Positions 8,702 through 18,039 are shown, counted from the stretch's first letter. The stretch: 64,000 nucleotides of DNA from Bradyrhizobium sp. CB82 (GCF_029714405.1 NZ_CP121650.1:6329001-6393000); one strand, 5' to 3'. Program-made: numbers and translations. The notes: generated by a model not told the origin, from the letters alone.

Positions 8702-10323
8702 GCAAGCAGCCGATCCTCTCTCTGGAAGGCCTCGGCGTCCGCCTGCCCAAGGGCGCCGATCGCACGCATGCGCTGAACGATATTTCGCTGTCGATCGCCT
8801 CGAACGAGATCCTCTGCGTCGTCGGCGAATCCGGCTCCGGCAAGTCGATGATGGCCAATGCCATCATGCGGCTGTTGCCGGGCGAGGTCAGGATCGAGAA
8901 CGGCCGGATGATGTTCGACGGCCGCGATCTCTGCACGAGCGACCCGGCCGTGATGCGCGAAGTGCGTGGCGCCGCTATCGCCATGATCTTCCAGGAACCG
9001 ATGACGGCGCTCAATCCGCTGCGGACCGTCGGCGACCAGATCGCGGAGATGTTCCGGATCCACACCGATCTCTCCAAGGCGGAGATCGGCGCGCGGGTGC
9101 TGTCGCTGCTCGAGGACGTCCGCATTCCCAATCCGAAGGCTGCGGCCAAGGCCTATCCGCACGAGCTTTCCGGCGGCCAGCGCCAGCGTGCGATGATCGC
9201 CATGGCGCTGGCGCTCGACCCAAAGCTCCTGATCGCGGACGAGCCGACCACCGCGCTTGACGTCACCACACAGGCACAGATCCTGAAGCTGATCCGCGAC
9301 CTGCAACAACGCAAGAAGACGGCGGTGCTGTTCATCACCCATGATTTCGGCGTCGTCGCCGAGATCGCCGACCGCGTCGTGGTCATGCAGCACGGGAAGA
9401 TCGTGGAGCAAGGCACGGCCGATGACGTGCTGAACCGCCCGACGCACGCCTACACGAAGCAGCTCATCGCCGCCGTCCCGCCGCTGACGGCGCCGCCGCC
9501 GCGGCCGCTGTCATCAGACAATATCCTCACCATCAGCAACGTCGCCAAGACCTATCGCACCGGCGGCTTTCTCGGCCGTGGTGTGCGCGTCACCGCGGCG
9601 GTGAAGGACGCTTCGTTGATGCTGCCCAAGGGCGCAACGCTCGGCATCGTCGGCGAGTCAGGCTCAGGCAAATCGACGCTGGCGCGCTGCATCGTACGGC
9701 TGATCGATCCCGACAACGGCGCGATCCTGCTCGACGGCAAGGATTGGGCAAAGCTGGAGCGCGACGAGATCCGCCGCGAGACCCGTCACATTCAGATGGT
9801 GTTCCAGGACCCCTTTGCCTCGCTCAACCCCCGGCGCAAGGCGGCCGAGTTGGTCGCGCAGGGCCCCATCGTCCACGGCACGCCGCGCGCGACCGCGATG
9901 ACCGAAGCCAGGGAACTGTTCGCGCTGGTCGGGCTGGATCCATCCGCCGGCGACCGCTTTCCGCACGAATTCTCCGGCGGCCAGCGCCAGCGCATCGGTC
10001 TTGCGCGCGCGCTCGCGCTGAAGCCGGATGTCCTGATCGCGGACGAGCCGGTGTCTGCGCTCGACGTGTCGGTGCAGGCGCAGGTCCTAAAGCTGCTCGG
10101 CGAATTGCGCGAACGGCTCGGGCTCTCGATCGTCTTCATTACCCACGATCTGCGCGTTGCAGCGCAGGTCTGCGACCTCGTCGCGGTCATGAAGGAGGGC
10201 GAGATCGTCGAGCACGGGCTGGTGGCCGGCGTGTTCGGCCGGCCGCAACATCCCTACACCCAGGCGCTGCTCGCCTCGGTCCCGGGCGGCGCGTTCGCAC
10301 GGGAGCATGAGACGGCCGTATAG
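8698..10323 (+). CDS. Dipeptide-type ABC transporter ATPase, DppD-DppF fusion
   Basis: 541 residues holding two complete ATPase domains in one chain. Domain 1 (about 8-265) has Walker [11 protein letters not shown], signature [16 protein letters not shown], Walker [13 protein letters not shown] and the C-terminal oligopeptide-transporter tail ([15 protein letters not shown]). Domain 2 (about 275-535) has [29 protein letters not shown] and [12 protein letters not shown], with tail [17 protein letters not shown]. Fused ATPases serving both sites are common in alphaproteobacterial peptide importers. They power the permease pair encoded just upstream (4-base ATGA overlap). Confidence 0.93.
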   Translation: MSKQPILSLEGLGVRLPKGADRTHALNDISLSIASNEILCVVGESGSGKSMMANAIMRLLPGEVRIENGRMMFDGRDLCTSDPAVMREVRGAAIAMIFQEPMTALNPLRTVGDQIAEMFRIHTDLSKAEIGARVLSLLEDVRIPNPKAAAKAYPHELSGGQRQRAMIAMALALDPKLLIADEPTTALDVTTQAQILKLIRDLQQRKKTAVLFITHDFGVVAEIADRVVVMQHGKIVEQGTADDVLNRPTHAYTKQLIAAVPPLTAPPPRPLSSDNILTISNVAKTYRTGGFLGRGVRVTAAVKDASLMLPKGATLGIVGESGSGKSTLARCIVRLIDPDNGAILLDGKDWAKLERDEIRRETRHIQMVFQDPFASLNPRRKAAELVAQGPIVHGTPRATAMTEARELFALVGLDPSAGDRFPHEFSGGQRQRIGLARALALKPDVLIADEPVSALDVSVQAQVLKLLGELRERLGLSIVFITHDLRVAAQVCDLVAVMKEGEIVEHGLVAGVFGRPQHPYTQALLASVPGGAFAREHETAV

Positions 10324-10359
10324 CCGGGCGGACTCGCGATTTGACTGCGGTGAGCGCTG

Positions 10360-10438
10360 CGGCCCTTCACCCGGATGGCACTGGTCGATGCTTCGCATCG
10401 CCAGGCGCAATCCGACCTCGCCCCGCTGGGGAGGTGCA
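10360..10438. repeat. Degenerate interspersed repeat (CACCCGGAT...CTCGCCCCGCTGGGGAGG type)
   Basis: The sequence CCCTTCACCCGGAT, then GATGCTTCGCATC (a hairpin), then AATCCGACCTCGCCCC-GCT-GGGGAGGTGC, is a decayed relative of the fuller element at 31885-32014. It lies between two convergent genes and may help end transcription from both sides. Confidence 0.55.
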
Positions 10439-10472
10439 CACCGAGGCTGCCGGCCGGATCTCATCTCATGGT

Positions 10473-11777
10473 CTACATCTCGCGCGCGTCGCGGCGCCGG
10501 TAGACCAGCAGCATGAGCGGTGCGAGCTTGCGCATCAGGCTGTGCGCCGGAATCGGCACCGGATTGGTGAACGGCAGCGCGAGCTCGCTGTCCGGCACGC
10601 CGCGCACCGCTTTCGCAAGCTGATCGCCGAGCGGGATCGTCAGCGCCACCGCGCGGCCGTTGCAGCCGGTCCAGCCGTAGGCATTCGGCCCGAGCTTGTG
10701 GATCCGCGGCAGGAAATCCGAGGTCATGCCGACATAGCCGCTCCAGACATAGTCGAAGCTGACGTCACCGATCTGTGGCCAGAGCCGCCGCAAGCGCTCG
10801 GTGACGCGCGTCTTTAGCCGCTCCGCCTTGTTGCCGGGCCCGATCACGGCACCGCCGGTGACGAGCCGGTTGCGCGCGTCGTAACGGGCGAAATACAGCT
10901 CGCCATGGGTATCCGACATTGCCTGCCGCGCGGGAATAATCGTCTTCCTGACATTGTCCGACAGCGGCAGCGTCGCCATCTGCCAGGACAGCACCGGCAT
11001 CACCTCATGCGCGATGTCGGGCACGAGCTGCTTGGAGAACTCGCCGCTATAGGCATTGGTCGCCATCACCAGCGCGCGGCCGGAGATCTCGGCCTTCAGC
11101 GTCTTCACCACCCATCTGTTGTTGCGCCGCTCAAAGCTCACAGCCGGGGAGCGCGCGTAGATGCGCGCGCCCTGGCCGAGCACGGTGCGCGCCAGGCCGC
11201 GCGCCAGCGCGAGCGGATTGATGTGGCCGCCGGTTCTGTTCCAGAAGCCGCCATACCAGGCGTCGGAGCCCAGCATGTCCCTCACCTGCTCGCGCGAGAG
11301 CAGTTCGACGGGCGCACCGAATTTCGACCATTGCCGCACCCGCCGCTCCGCGATCTTGATGCGGCCCGGCGAATGCACCGGCTGCACCCAGCCCGCCTGC
11401 TCCTGTTCCGCCTCGATGCCATAACGCCGCGCCACCTCGAAAAGCGTCGATGCGCTGCCGCGCAACAGGTGGACGAAGCGCTCGCCGACCGCGCCGTGTC
11501 GGGCGATGATGTCCTCGGGGTCCGGGCGAGACAAGGTCGGGATCACCTGGCCGTTGTTGCGGCCAGAGGCGCCCCAGCCCGGCTCGGCCGCCTCTACGAT
11601 TGCGACATCGACGCCGGCTTCGCGCAAGTGCAACGCCGTCGACAGGCCCGTGAAGCCGCCGCCGACCACGACCACATCCGCCTTCGCAGCTCCGACGAGC
11701 TCCGGCAATTCGAGCCCCTGCGGCGTGACCGCGGCCCACAGTGAATTCGGCCAGGTGACGGTTGAACCACTCATCAT
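10473..11777 (-). CDS. FAD-dependent oxidoreductase of the DAO family (gamma-glutamylputrescine oxidase-like)
   Basis: 434 residues from the MMSGSTVTW start, chosen because GGAAAG lies 6 bases upstream. The Rossmann FAD motif ADVVVVGGGFTGLSTALHL (about 31-50) is followed by VAIVEAAEPGWGASGRNNGQV, which is characteristic of the PuuB/DadA-like amine and amino-acid oxidases. Further blocks are WNRTGGHINPLALARGLA, LVMATNAYSG and the C-terminal SGYVGMTSDFLPRIHKLGPN...GCNGRAVAL. It likely oxidises a secondary amine or amino acid. Gene order (peptide-type importer upstream) suggests catabolism of the imported compound, but that is inference. Confidence 0.87.
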   Translation of the reverse strand: MMSGSTVTWPNSLWAAVTPQGLELPELVGAAKADVVVVGGGFTGLSTALHLREAGVDVAIVEAAEPGWGASGRNNGQVIPTLSRPDPEDIIARHGAVGERFVHLLRGSASTLFEVARRYGIEAEQEQAGWVQPVHSPGRIKIAERRVRQWSKFGAPVELLSREQVRDMLGSDAWYGGFWNRTGGHINPLALARGLARTVLGQGARIYARSPAVSFERRNNRWVVKTLKAEISGRALVMATNAYSGEFSKQLVPDIAHEVMPVLSWQMATLPLSDNVRKTIIPARQAMSDTHGELYFARYDARNRLVTGGAVIGPGNKAERLKTRVTERLRRLWPQIGDVSFDYVWSGYVGMTSDFLPRIHKLGPNAYGWTGCNGRAVALTIPLGDQLAKAVRGVPDSELALPFTNPVPIPAHSLMRKLAPLMLLVYRRRDAREM

Positions 11778-11903
11778 CAATCTTTCCAAATTGTCCCAAG
11801 CGTCACGAGATACCGCATCTGCGGCAGTCGCAGTTGACAGCCGCTTGCGGGTACGTTGTCGTGCTCGCCAGCCTAATCCACCCATTCATGCCGGGGAAAT
11901 CAA

Positions 11904-12761
11904 GTGGCCCTCAAAAACGTCATCGGAATCGACCACGCCGTGGTCATGGTGAAGGATCTCGACAAGGCCGCGGAAAACTACAAGCGGCTCGGCTTCACCA
12001 TCTCGCCACGCGGCACCCACAGCGCGCATATGGGATCGGGCAACTACACCATCATGTTCGACCCCGACTATATGGAATTGCTCGGCGTGCTCGCGCCGAC
12101 GGAACATAATGCTCCGGCGCGCGCCTTTCTCGAAAAGCACGGTGAGGGCATCGAGCGCATCGCCTTCACCGCGGTCGATTCCACGGCGGGCGCCGAGGAG
12201 ATCCGCGCGCGCGGACTGACGCCGGTCGGCCCGGTTGATTTCGAGCGACCGGTGACGCTGCCAAACGGCTCGGTGTCGGCGGCAAAATTCCGCGTCTTCC
12301 AGTGGCCGGTTGCGGAAGCGCCGGGCGGCGTGCGCATCTTCGCCTGCCAGCACAAGACGCGCGAGACGGTGTGGATTCCCGAGCTGATGACGCATGCCAA
12401 CAGAGCGAAGCGGCTGAAGCAGGTACTGATCGCAACCCCGGAGCCGACGAAGGACGCCGCGCATCTGTCGCGCCTGATCGACCGCGAGGCAAAAGCGGAA
12501 GCCGACGGCGCCGTGACGGTGCCCTCCGGCGGCAACCGCGCCGACTTCGTGTTCCTGAGGCTCGACCAGCTCGGCAGGCGCTATCCCGGCGTCTCGCTCG
12601 AAGGTCTTGCCGAGCGCGGCGGGGCGGCGCTCGTGCTGGTGAGCGGCGATCTCGCGGCGACCGAGAAGGCGCTCGGTGCAGCCGCCTCGCGCAGCGGCGC
12701 TGCGATCTGCGTGGCGCCGGCCGCAGCCAACGGCACCCTGCTCGCCTTCGTTGCCGGCTGA
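11904..12761 (+). CDS. VOC family (glyoxalase-like) protein
   Basis: 285 residues with a GTG start preceded by GGGGAAAT. The first half is a VOC unit: GIDHAVVMVKDLDKAAENYKRLGFTISPRG and YTIMFDPDYMELLGVLAP supply the pattern of metal-binding His and Glu residues. The second half is a weaker repeat, as in the glyoxalase_3 group. Such proteins use a divalent metal for isomerase, dioxygenase or lyase chemistry; the substrate is unknown. It is divergent from the oxidoreductase gene with a 126-base gap, so the two may share regulation. Confidence 0.8.
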   Translation: MALKNVIGIDHAVVMVKDLDKAAENYKRLGFTISPRGTHSAHMGSGNYTIMFDPDYMELLGVLAPTEHNAPARAFLEKHGEGIERIAFTAVDSTAGAEEIRARGLTPVGPVDFERPVTLPNGSVSAAKFRVFQWPVAEAPGGVRIFACQHKTRETVWIPELMTHANRAKRLKQVLIATPEPTKDAAHLSRLIDREAKAEADGAVTVPSGGNRADFVFLRLDQLGRRYPGVSLEGLAERGGAALVLVSGDLAATEKALGAAASRSGAAICVAPAAANGTLLAFVAG

Positions 12762-12803
12762 TTTGAGCTAATTCTTTAACGGCTATTTACCGCCGGCGCC
12801 ATA

Positions 12804-12836
12804 CGATCCCAGGTACACCACATTTTCCTGGGATCG
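12804..12836 (+). promoter_or_regulatory. Perfect hairpin covering the likely ribosome site of the next gene
   Basis: CGATCCCAGG (12804-12813) and CCTGGGATCG (12827-12836) are exact reverse complements with a 13-base loop. The right arm contains GGGA about 9 bases before the ATG at 12842, which is the only plausible Shine-Dalgarno. Folded RNA would therefore hide the start site. Alternatively the DNA palindrome is a repressor operator, or the hairpin is a stop signal for the upstream VOC gene, though no U-run follows it. Confidence 0.5.
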
Positions 12837-12841
12837 CATTC

Positions 12842-13117
12842 ATGTTTAGAGAAGGCTCGCCAATCGTCTATGACGCGCCGGCCGAACTTAAGAAGTGGCC
12901 GTCGCTGAAGGGCGAACGCCTCAAGGACCGCGGCCCGCCCTATCTCGTCTACAACGGCACGCTCGCCGAATGCGTTCGCGAGCTGATGGCAAAACCCATC
13001 AAAGGCATTTCGCTCTACGACATCATGACGAGGCCGCAGCCCGCGTTCGACCAGACCGTGCTGTCGCCGGGCGACGCCGCCGAGATCGCGATGCGCAAGG
13101 ACTTTCCCAAGGACTAG
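12842..13117 (+). CDS. Conserved hypothetical protein, 91 residues
   Basis: A soluble protein without signal peptide or membrane helix. It starts MFREGSPIVYDAPAELKKWP and contains YLVYNGTLAECVRELMAKP and YDIMTRPQPAFDQTVLSPGD. I recognise it only as a type of small protein seen in Bradyrhizobium; I cannot name a domain or function. Codon use and GC match its neighbours, so it looks like a real gene. Its leader carries a strong hairpin over the ribosome site. Confidence 0.65.
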   Translation: MFREGSPIVYDAPAELKKWPSLKGERLKDRGPPYLVYNGTLAECVRELMAKPIKGISLYDIMTRPQPAFDQTVLSPGDAAEIAMRKDFPKD

Positions 13118-13151
13118 CTGCGCGTCCATCCGAGGACGACGATCGGCCATG

Positions 13152-14180
13152 CTACATCCGCGAGTTCTTCGCCAGCGGCGGACTTTGTGCAGCCGCTTCT
13201 CCCGGCCGGTCCAGAAACACCACCGGCGTTCCGCGCTTGATGTTCGCGCTGAGCGCCTGCGCATCCCAGTTGGTCAGCCGGACGCAACCGTGCGAGGCCG
13301 ACTTGCTCACCCTGCCAGGATCAGGGGTGCCGTGAATGCCATAGCCTTCGGCGGACAGGTTGATCCAGGTCGAGCCGACGGGGTTGTTCGGACCAGGCTT
13401 GATCGTGAAAGGCCTTTTCGATTTCACGCCCTTGAACTTGTAGTCCGGATTGTAGCGATAGGTCGGATTTTGATTGATTTCCGTCACTTTCAGCGTACCG
13501 CTCGGCGTCGGCTTCTCCGGGCTGCCGACAGTCGCAGGATAGAACGCGAGCAGCTTTCCGCTTGCATCGAACGCCTTCAGCGTTTGCCGCGTCTTGTCGA
13601 TTTCGACCCGCGCGACCGGCATCGGATTTTGTTGCCCAATGACGTTAGCAACGGCGATACTTTCCCCGGCCTTGTCGAAAGTCTTCCCGGGGTTGATCGC
13701 ACTGAGTAACGCCTCGCTCATGTGGAATTTCTCAGCGAGCGCCTCGCGCGGACTCGTGTAGCTAAGCGCGTCCAGGCTCTTCATGTCCTCCATCTTCGCA
13801 GGCAGCTTCTTGAGGAAAGGCCCCTTCACGTCCGCTTCCGTGATCTCGTAATCGATGATGGCCGGGCCATCGCTCGTCGCGGCGAGCTTATCCCAGAGAT
13901 CCGGTGTGATTGCCTTCCCGAGATTTAGCCCATTTGCTTCGGCAAATACGAACAGGGCCTTCTGCGCGTTCTCCCCGAGCTTACCGTCGATCTCGCCCGG
14001 GGAGAAGTGCGCGCGGTCGAGCAGGATCTGAAGCTTGACGATTGAACTGCTCGGCTTGTCGGAGCCCGTCGGTTTCGCGGGCATGGCTGCGTCATTGATG
14101 CCGGCGGCATCGAGACCTGCTGCCATGACGGGCGTCATCGCAAGGAACGAGAGCACCACAGCGGCAAGACTTCGCAACAT
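13152..14180 (-). CDS. L,D-transpeptidase (YkuD family), exported
   Basis: 342 residues with a signal peptide ending VMAAG (about residue 21). Residues 45-100 resemble a peptidoglycan-binding helix bundle (LQILLDRAHFSPGEIDGKLGENAQKAL). The catalytic YkuD domain follows (about 195-325), with the active-site block IHGTPDPGRVSKSASHGCVR containing the conserved His and the SHGCVR Cys. It makes 3-3 cross-links in peptidoglycan or attaches proteins to it in the periplasm. It is divergent from the lytic transglycosylase gene, with a 186-base gap between them, so both wall enzymes may be co-regulated. Confidence 0.92.
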   Translation of the reverse strand: MLRSLAAVVLSFLAMTPVMAAGLDAAGINDAAMPAKPTGSDKPSSSIVKLQILLDRAHFSPGEIDGKLGENAQKALFVFAEANGLNLGKAITPDLWDKLAATSDGPAIIDYEITEADVKGPFLKKLPAKMEDMKSLDALSYTSPREALAEKFHMSEALLSAINPGKTFDKAGESIAVANVIGQQNPMPVARVEIDKTRQTLKAFDASGKLLAFYPATVGSPEKPTPSGTLKVTEINQNPTYRYNPDYKFKGVKSKRPFTIKPGPNNPVGSTWINLSAEGYGIHGTPDPGRVSKSASHGCVRLTNWDAQALSANIKRGTPVVFLDRPGEAAAQSPPLAKNSRM

Positions 14181-14366
14181 GCTGCATCCTCAGCCCAAAG
14201 CTCTCCGTAAAGTCGCGGGAAGCGATGAAGTTCCAGAGCGAGGAAAATACGGTGTTCCTGCACGGAACAGCAAAGATCGCAGCTTCGCCGCAATCGACTC
14301 GTTAAAAAGTCCCTATCGGCAGCGCATTTGCAGCCAACTCACCCACAATTGAGGCTCACACAAGCA

Positions 14367-15350
14367 ATGCGATTCGTTCTCGCGGCGCTCGCCGCGTTCC
14401 TCGTCCTGATGCTCGACCTCGACGGACCGGCGAATCCGGCATCGAGCGCCAACAATCTTCTCCTCGCCACCAGTCCATCGGAACAGATCTCCTCCGCCTT
14501 CGCAGCGCTGTTCGAAAGAGCTGAGGCCAACGAACAGTCGAACGTAGCACGCGCGCAAGAGAATTCTCCTCCGTCGGACACGTCAGCGGATACCACCACC
14601 GAATACAAGGCGGAGAAGTCGCCGCACGATGCATTCTGCCACGCGCTCCGCGAGGCCGCCGAGAACAGCGAAATCCCGGTGCCGTTCTTTGCACGCCTGA
14701 TCTGGCAGGAGAGCCGCTTCCGCTCGAACGAGGTCAGCCACGCCGGCGCGCGAGGCGTCGCGCAATTCATGCCGGAAACCGCAGCCGAAGTCGGGCTCGA
14801 CGATCCCTTCGATCCGTTCAAGGCGTTGCCCGCGTCCGCAAAACTGCTGCGCAAGCTGCGCGATGATTTCGGCAATCTTGGCCTCGCAGCAGCCGCCTAC
14901 AATGCCGGCAGCGGCCGCATACAGAAATGGCTGGCGAAGCAGAGTGCACTGCCGCGCGAGACACGCGATTACGTCCAGATCATCACCGGCACCAAGGCGG
15001 AAGACTGGATCGAGGACGCCGACATGCTTGCGATCCGTATTGATCTGCCCAGCGAAGCACCGTGCGAAGGCGTCGGAGGGCTATCCAAGACCAGGGAGGT
15101 CGCGTTCGTCTCGGCCTCCCCTGCGGCGAGTGTCACCGCGCTGATTCAGAAGGCGCAAGCCGCGGAGGCCACGGCAAAGCTCGCCACGCACCGCGTGCGC
15201 AAGCGCCTCGCTTTGCTGCTCAGGAAAAGCGCGGCGCCGGCGGGTGCCACGCGGCTCGGCAAGGCACGCAACATGATCGCCGCGCGCGCGGCCAGGAACG
15301 CCAAGGCTCGTGCCGTTCGCGTCGCATCGCGCGAGCGATCCTCGAGCTGA
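14367..15350 (+). CDS. Lytic transglycosylase (Slt/SLT domain), exported
   Basis: 327 residues from the ATG before RFVLAALAAFLVLMLDLDG, which gives a clear signal peptide. The SLT domain spans about residues 90-205: FFARLIWQESRFRSNEVSHA with the catalytic Glu, GARGVAQFMPETA, LGLAAAAYNAGSGRI and YVQIITG. It cleaves glycan strands of peptidoglycan to 1,6-anhydro products. The C-terminal 100 residues are rich in Ala, Lys and Arg and show no known domain; their strong positive charge could hold the enzyme on the wall or membrane. Confidence 0.9.
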   Translation: MRFVLAALAAFLVLMLDLDGPANPASSANNLLLATSPSEQISSAFAALFERAEANEQSNVARAQENSPPSDTSADTTTEYKAEKSPHDAFCHALREAAENSEIPVPFFARLIWQESRFRSNEVSHAGARGVAQFMPETAAEVGLDDPFDPFKALPASAKLLRKLRDDFGNLGLAAAAYNAGSGRIQKWLAKQSALPRETRDYVQIITGTKAEDWIEDADMLAIRIDLPSEAPCEGVGGLSKTREVAFVSASPAASVTALIQKAQAAEATAKLATHRVRKRLALLLRKSAAPAGATRLGKARNMIAARAARNAKARAVRVASRERSSS

Positions 15351-15470
15351 TACACGAAACCAGCGAGCCGTTCGACCGATGGCTTCCAACGGTCGCCTTT
15401 CGTTGGCGACCAGCCTGTGTTGAAATTCATTCCCGACGAATGGGGTGCAACACGAGGCCACGGGACAGCA

Positions 15471-15941
15471 ATGCCGTTGAAGAGCGCCGGTATCATCGCC
15501 TATCGGATGCGGCCGCCGGGCATCGAGGTCCTGCTCGTGCATCCCGGCGGGCCATTCTGGCGCAACAAGGATCTCGGAGCGTGGTCCATTCCAAAGGGCG
15601 AATACGTTGACGGGCAGGAGGCCGAGGCAGCTGCACGACGGGAGTTCGCCGAGGAACTAGGAGTACAGCTGACGAGGCCGCTGACCAAGCTCGGTCAGAT
15701 CAAGCAACGCGGCGGCAAGATCGTCGTCGCCTTCGCCGCCGAGTTCGACGTCGACCTCCGCAACATTCGCAGCAACACATTCGAGATCGAATGGCCGCCG
15801 CGCAGCGGCAAGCGGCAAAGCTTCCCCGAGATCGATCGCGCCGAATGGTTCGCGCTCGATGAGGCGCGGGCGAAGATCAATCCGGGACAGCGTCCGCTGC
15901 TGGATCGGCTGGCGCAGCTAGCGGGCGGGCGCTCCGGATAG
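15471..15941 (+). CDS. Nudix hydrolase
   Basis: 156 residues starting MPLKSAGIIAYRM. The Nudix box runs GEYVDGQ followed by seven residues and then REFAEELGV: the metal-binding REFAEE core is intact, but the first conserved Glu of the box is Gln. WSIPKGEY before it and EIDRAEWFALDEARAKINPGQ after it are typical of a DUF-like bacterial Nudix group. It hydrolyses a nucleoside diphosphate-linked compound that cannot be named from sequence. Confidence 0.85.
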   Translation: MPLKSAGIIAYRMRPPGIEVLLVHPGGPFWRNKDLGAWSIPKGEYVDGQEAEAAARREFAEELGVQLTRPLTKLGQIKQRGGKIVVAFAAEFDVDLRNIRSNTFEIEWPPRSGKRQSFPEIDRAEWFALDEARAKINPGQRPLLDRLAQLAGGRSG

Positions 15942-16470
15942 ATCGCTGCAGTCGCGCCCGCTGCACAGACCGGTCTCTCGTGTCGGTCACCGGCGAGGTA
16001 ACCACTGGGAACACGAGATCGACGAGGCCCGAATTCGCGATCGCGTGCCCGGCCACGAAGCAGGTGCGCCCCCTCTGCCGCCTGCAAAAGAGGTCAACCG
16101 ACCCTGCGGTCACGCTCTCAGCCAAAGCCCACGTCGCTCCCGACGCGACGCAGTTCTCAGCGAGCACCGGGCGGCTCGGCCGACCGCCCCATCAAAATTT
16201 GAAAAACAACCCCATGCAAAGGCGGCGAGGGTCGCCGGATCACCATTGCTGTTTTTACGAAATGACTTGACACGTCGGGCAAATCAGTGGCAAAAGTAGA
16301 TCATCGCACAATCCGCAATAGCAGACCCAAGACCCGCCCGAGAACAGGCGAGCGTCGCGCGGTTGCGCGCGAAAAATCCCAATCGACAGATGAAGTTGCA
16401 TCTCACCGCCGCAGCGGGCGTCGCGCCCGCGCGTGCAAAGCCGCGCGCCCGCGCGAAGGAGTCCATCGAC
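15942..16470. other. Intergenic stretch with a possible cinA-like fragment
   Basis: No convincing intact gene is present. On the minus strand (about 16080-16170) one frame reads SGATWALAESVTAG, which resembles the start of the CinA C-terminal domain; the similarity fades within about 20 residues and continues poorly in another frame. This could be an old gene fragment or chance. The part nearest 16471 carries an AAGGAG ribosome site for the next gene. Confidence 0.3.
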
Positions 16471-17142
16471 ATGACCACAGCCCCAGACCGCAGCACGACC
16501 ACGACGATCGCCGCGCCCGATCGACGGCGACCCGCCTCAATCCCACGGATCAAGCTGTCGCGCCGCGGCTTTGCGATCGACCATCCGGATCCCGCAACCG
16601 GCGAGCGGCTGATGGCCGAGGCACTCGGCGTCACCGATCGCGACGCCATGCACGGCATCCTCCGCCAATTGGTGAGGGCAAGCGTGAAGGGCACCAGGCC
16701 CGATGCGACCTGCCTCGCCTTCATGCTCTCGATGGTGCAGAGCATCCAGCCCAGGGACGCCATCGAGGCCATGCTGGTGGCGCAGATGGTGTCGGTCCAT
16801 GTGATGACGATGCGCTGCGCCTTTCAGCTCGCAAGCGCCATCGACATCGCGCAGCAGGACAGCGCCACGCGCGCCCTCGGCCGGCTGGCGCGCACCTTCC
16901 CGGCCCAGATGGAGGCGCTCAATCGCTACCGGACCAAGGACGAGCCCGCCATCACCGTGCAAAACCTGTCGGTGCAGGACGGCGGCAAGGCCATCGTCGG
17001 CAACATCACGCAGCACGCGAGCGTGATGGTTTCGGACCAACGCCCGCCGGCCGCAACAACCGATGCGCGGACGGTCCCGACGCAGGAGCTCGGCGAACGC
17101 GAGCACGCACCCGTGCGCGCAACGCGCGCCGCCCGGGCATGA
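16471..17142 (+). CDS. Hypothetical protein, possibly phage-related
   Basis: 223 residues from the ATG after AAGGAG (9-base spacing); the frame is open to 16363. A Thr/Arg/Pro-rich N-terminal 30 residues precede a helical domain: GFAIDHPDPATGERLMAEALG, AMHGILRQLVRASVKG, and a Met-rich stretch around MLVAQMVSVHVMTMRCAFQ. The tail near 150-175 reads PAITVQNLSVQDGGKAIVG, the kind of segment seen in small phage- or island-borne proteins. I do not recognise a named family. It overlaps the next gene by ATGA, so the two form a unit. Confidence 0.65.
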   Translation: MTTAPDRSTTTTIAAPDRRRPASIPRIKLSRRGFAIDHPDPATGERLMAEALGVTDRDAMHGILRQLVRASVKGTRPDATCLAFMLSMVQSIQPRDAIEAMLVAQMVSVHVMTMRCAFQLASAIDIAQQDSATRALGRLARTFPAQMEALNRYRTKDEPAITVQNLSVQDGGKAIVGNITQHASVMVSDQRPPAATTDARTVPTQELGEREHAPVRATRAARA

Positions 17143-17405
17143 GCGATCAACGCTGCGACAGGACACCGATGCACGAGAGCCCGCGCTGCGGCGCCAAAAC
17201 CCGCCGCGGCAATGCTTGCCGCGCGCCGGCCGTGCGCGGCAAGAGCCGCTGCCGCATGCACGGCGGCGCGGAGGGATCCGGCGCGCCCAAGAAAAACCGG
17301 AACGCTCGGAAGCTTGGCCTCTTCACCAAGGAGGCGGTCGCCGAACGAAGGCAGGTCCGGGTAATGCTGGATGAAGCGCGGAAGCTGCTGCGTGAGTTGA
17401 AGTGA
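17139..17405 (+). CDS. Small Cys/His protein with HGG motif
   Basis: 88 residues, overlapping the preceding gene by ATGA. It contains CGAKTRRGNACRAPAVRGKS followed by RCRMHGG, a pattern of three Cys and one His that looks like a zinc knuckle. The block GAPKKNRNARKLGLFTKEA after it is the variant of the HGGxxGAPxGNxNA motif found in many prophage- and island-associated small proteins. The last 25 residues form a charged helix. Function is unknown; nucleic-acid binding near a terminase-like role is a guess. Confidence 0.7.
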   Translation: MSDQRCDRTPMHESPRCGAKTRRGNACRAPAVRGKSRCRMHGGAEGSGAPKKNRNARKLGLFTKEAVAERRQVRVMLDEARKLLRELK

Positions 17406-17483
17406 TAGTCGGTGATGCCTCGCCCTATGGAAGAGGCTAGTCGGCCGTGAGATACCTCGGTTGGAAGCAGTGTCGGGGGTTTC

Positions 17484-17609
17484 TCAATAGTGCAACCTCG
17501 GCACCAGCAGCACGAGCAAGACAATCACAACCGCAGCGACCACCCCCATCCACCCCCGGGCGTCGAACTCAAAACCAGGCCCTTTGAATTTCAATTGGTG
17601 GTCAGACAT
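17484..17609 (-). CDS. Tiny single-pass membrane protein, 41 residues
   Basis: The frame starts MSDHQLKFKGPGFEFDARGW and ends in one strongly hydrophobic helix (VVAAVVIVLLVLLVP) plus RLHY. GGAG lies 9 bases before the ATG. The N-terminal part would face the cytoplasm. Similar one-helix proteins with a DARGWMG-like entry are frequent in Bradyrhizobium, but I know of no function. It is convergent with the HGG protein gene. Confidence 0.6.
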   Translation of the reverse strand: MSDHQLKFKGPGFEFDARGWMGVVAAVVIVLLVLLVPRLHY

Positions 17610-18039
17610 ACAGCTCTCCATTTAAGAACTGAGAGCTGATTCGCGGGGACGCAGCGCGCCAGGAATATCAATGGCTTAGACGTCATCGCTGACACAGCGG
17701 GACACCATCCCTTGCTCCTGATATCGGTAAAGCGTTCGAGCACATTGGCTTTTCGAGGCTCGTTTCGCCCGAGCTTTCGCTACCTAGGAACAGCACAACG
17801 CTGACCGATGGCTGATTCATCTTAACCAAATAATAGGCTGCGCTCTTAGGCCGACAGTGAGCGTCACCAGAGAAATTCACGGCAATCACTCAGAATTGGC
17901 AGAGAGCGGTCACCGTAATTCCGGTCCGCAATCTCACTGACAGGTGCTTGGCAACGTTTTGCTCAACGGCGCGAAGCTCGCTACGTATCGGCAACATTCG
18001 CAAGTGCAAAGCAACAGCCTCTTGTGGTAATATTCTTCT
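17610..18039. other. Intergenic stretch without a recognisable gene
   Basis: A 68-codon minus-strand frame exists (17683-17889) but shows no recognised motif or ribosome site. GC content is lower than in flanking genes, which fits an accessory boundary ahead of the toxin-antitoxin pair. Confidence 0.4.

Noticed and set aside
16080..16170. CinA-like start SGATWALAESVTAG on the minus strand
   Set aside because: Similarity ends after about 20 residues and cannot be followed convincingly; kept only as a note in the intergenic entry.
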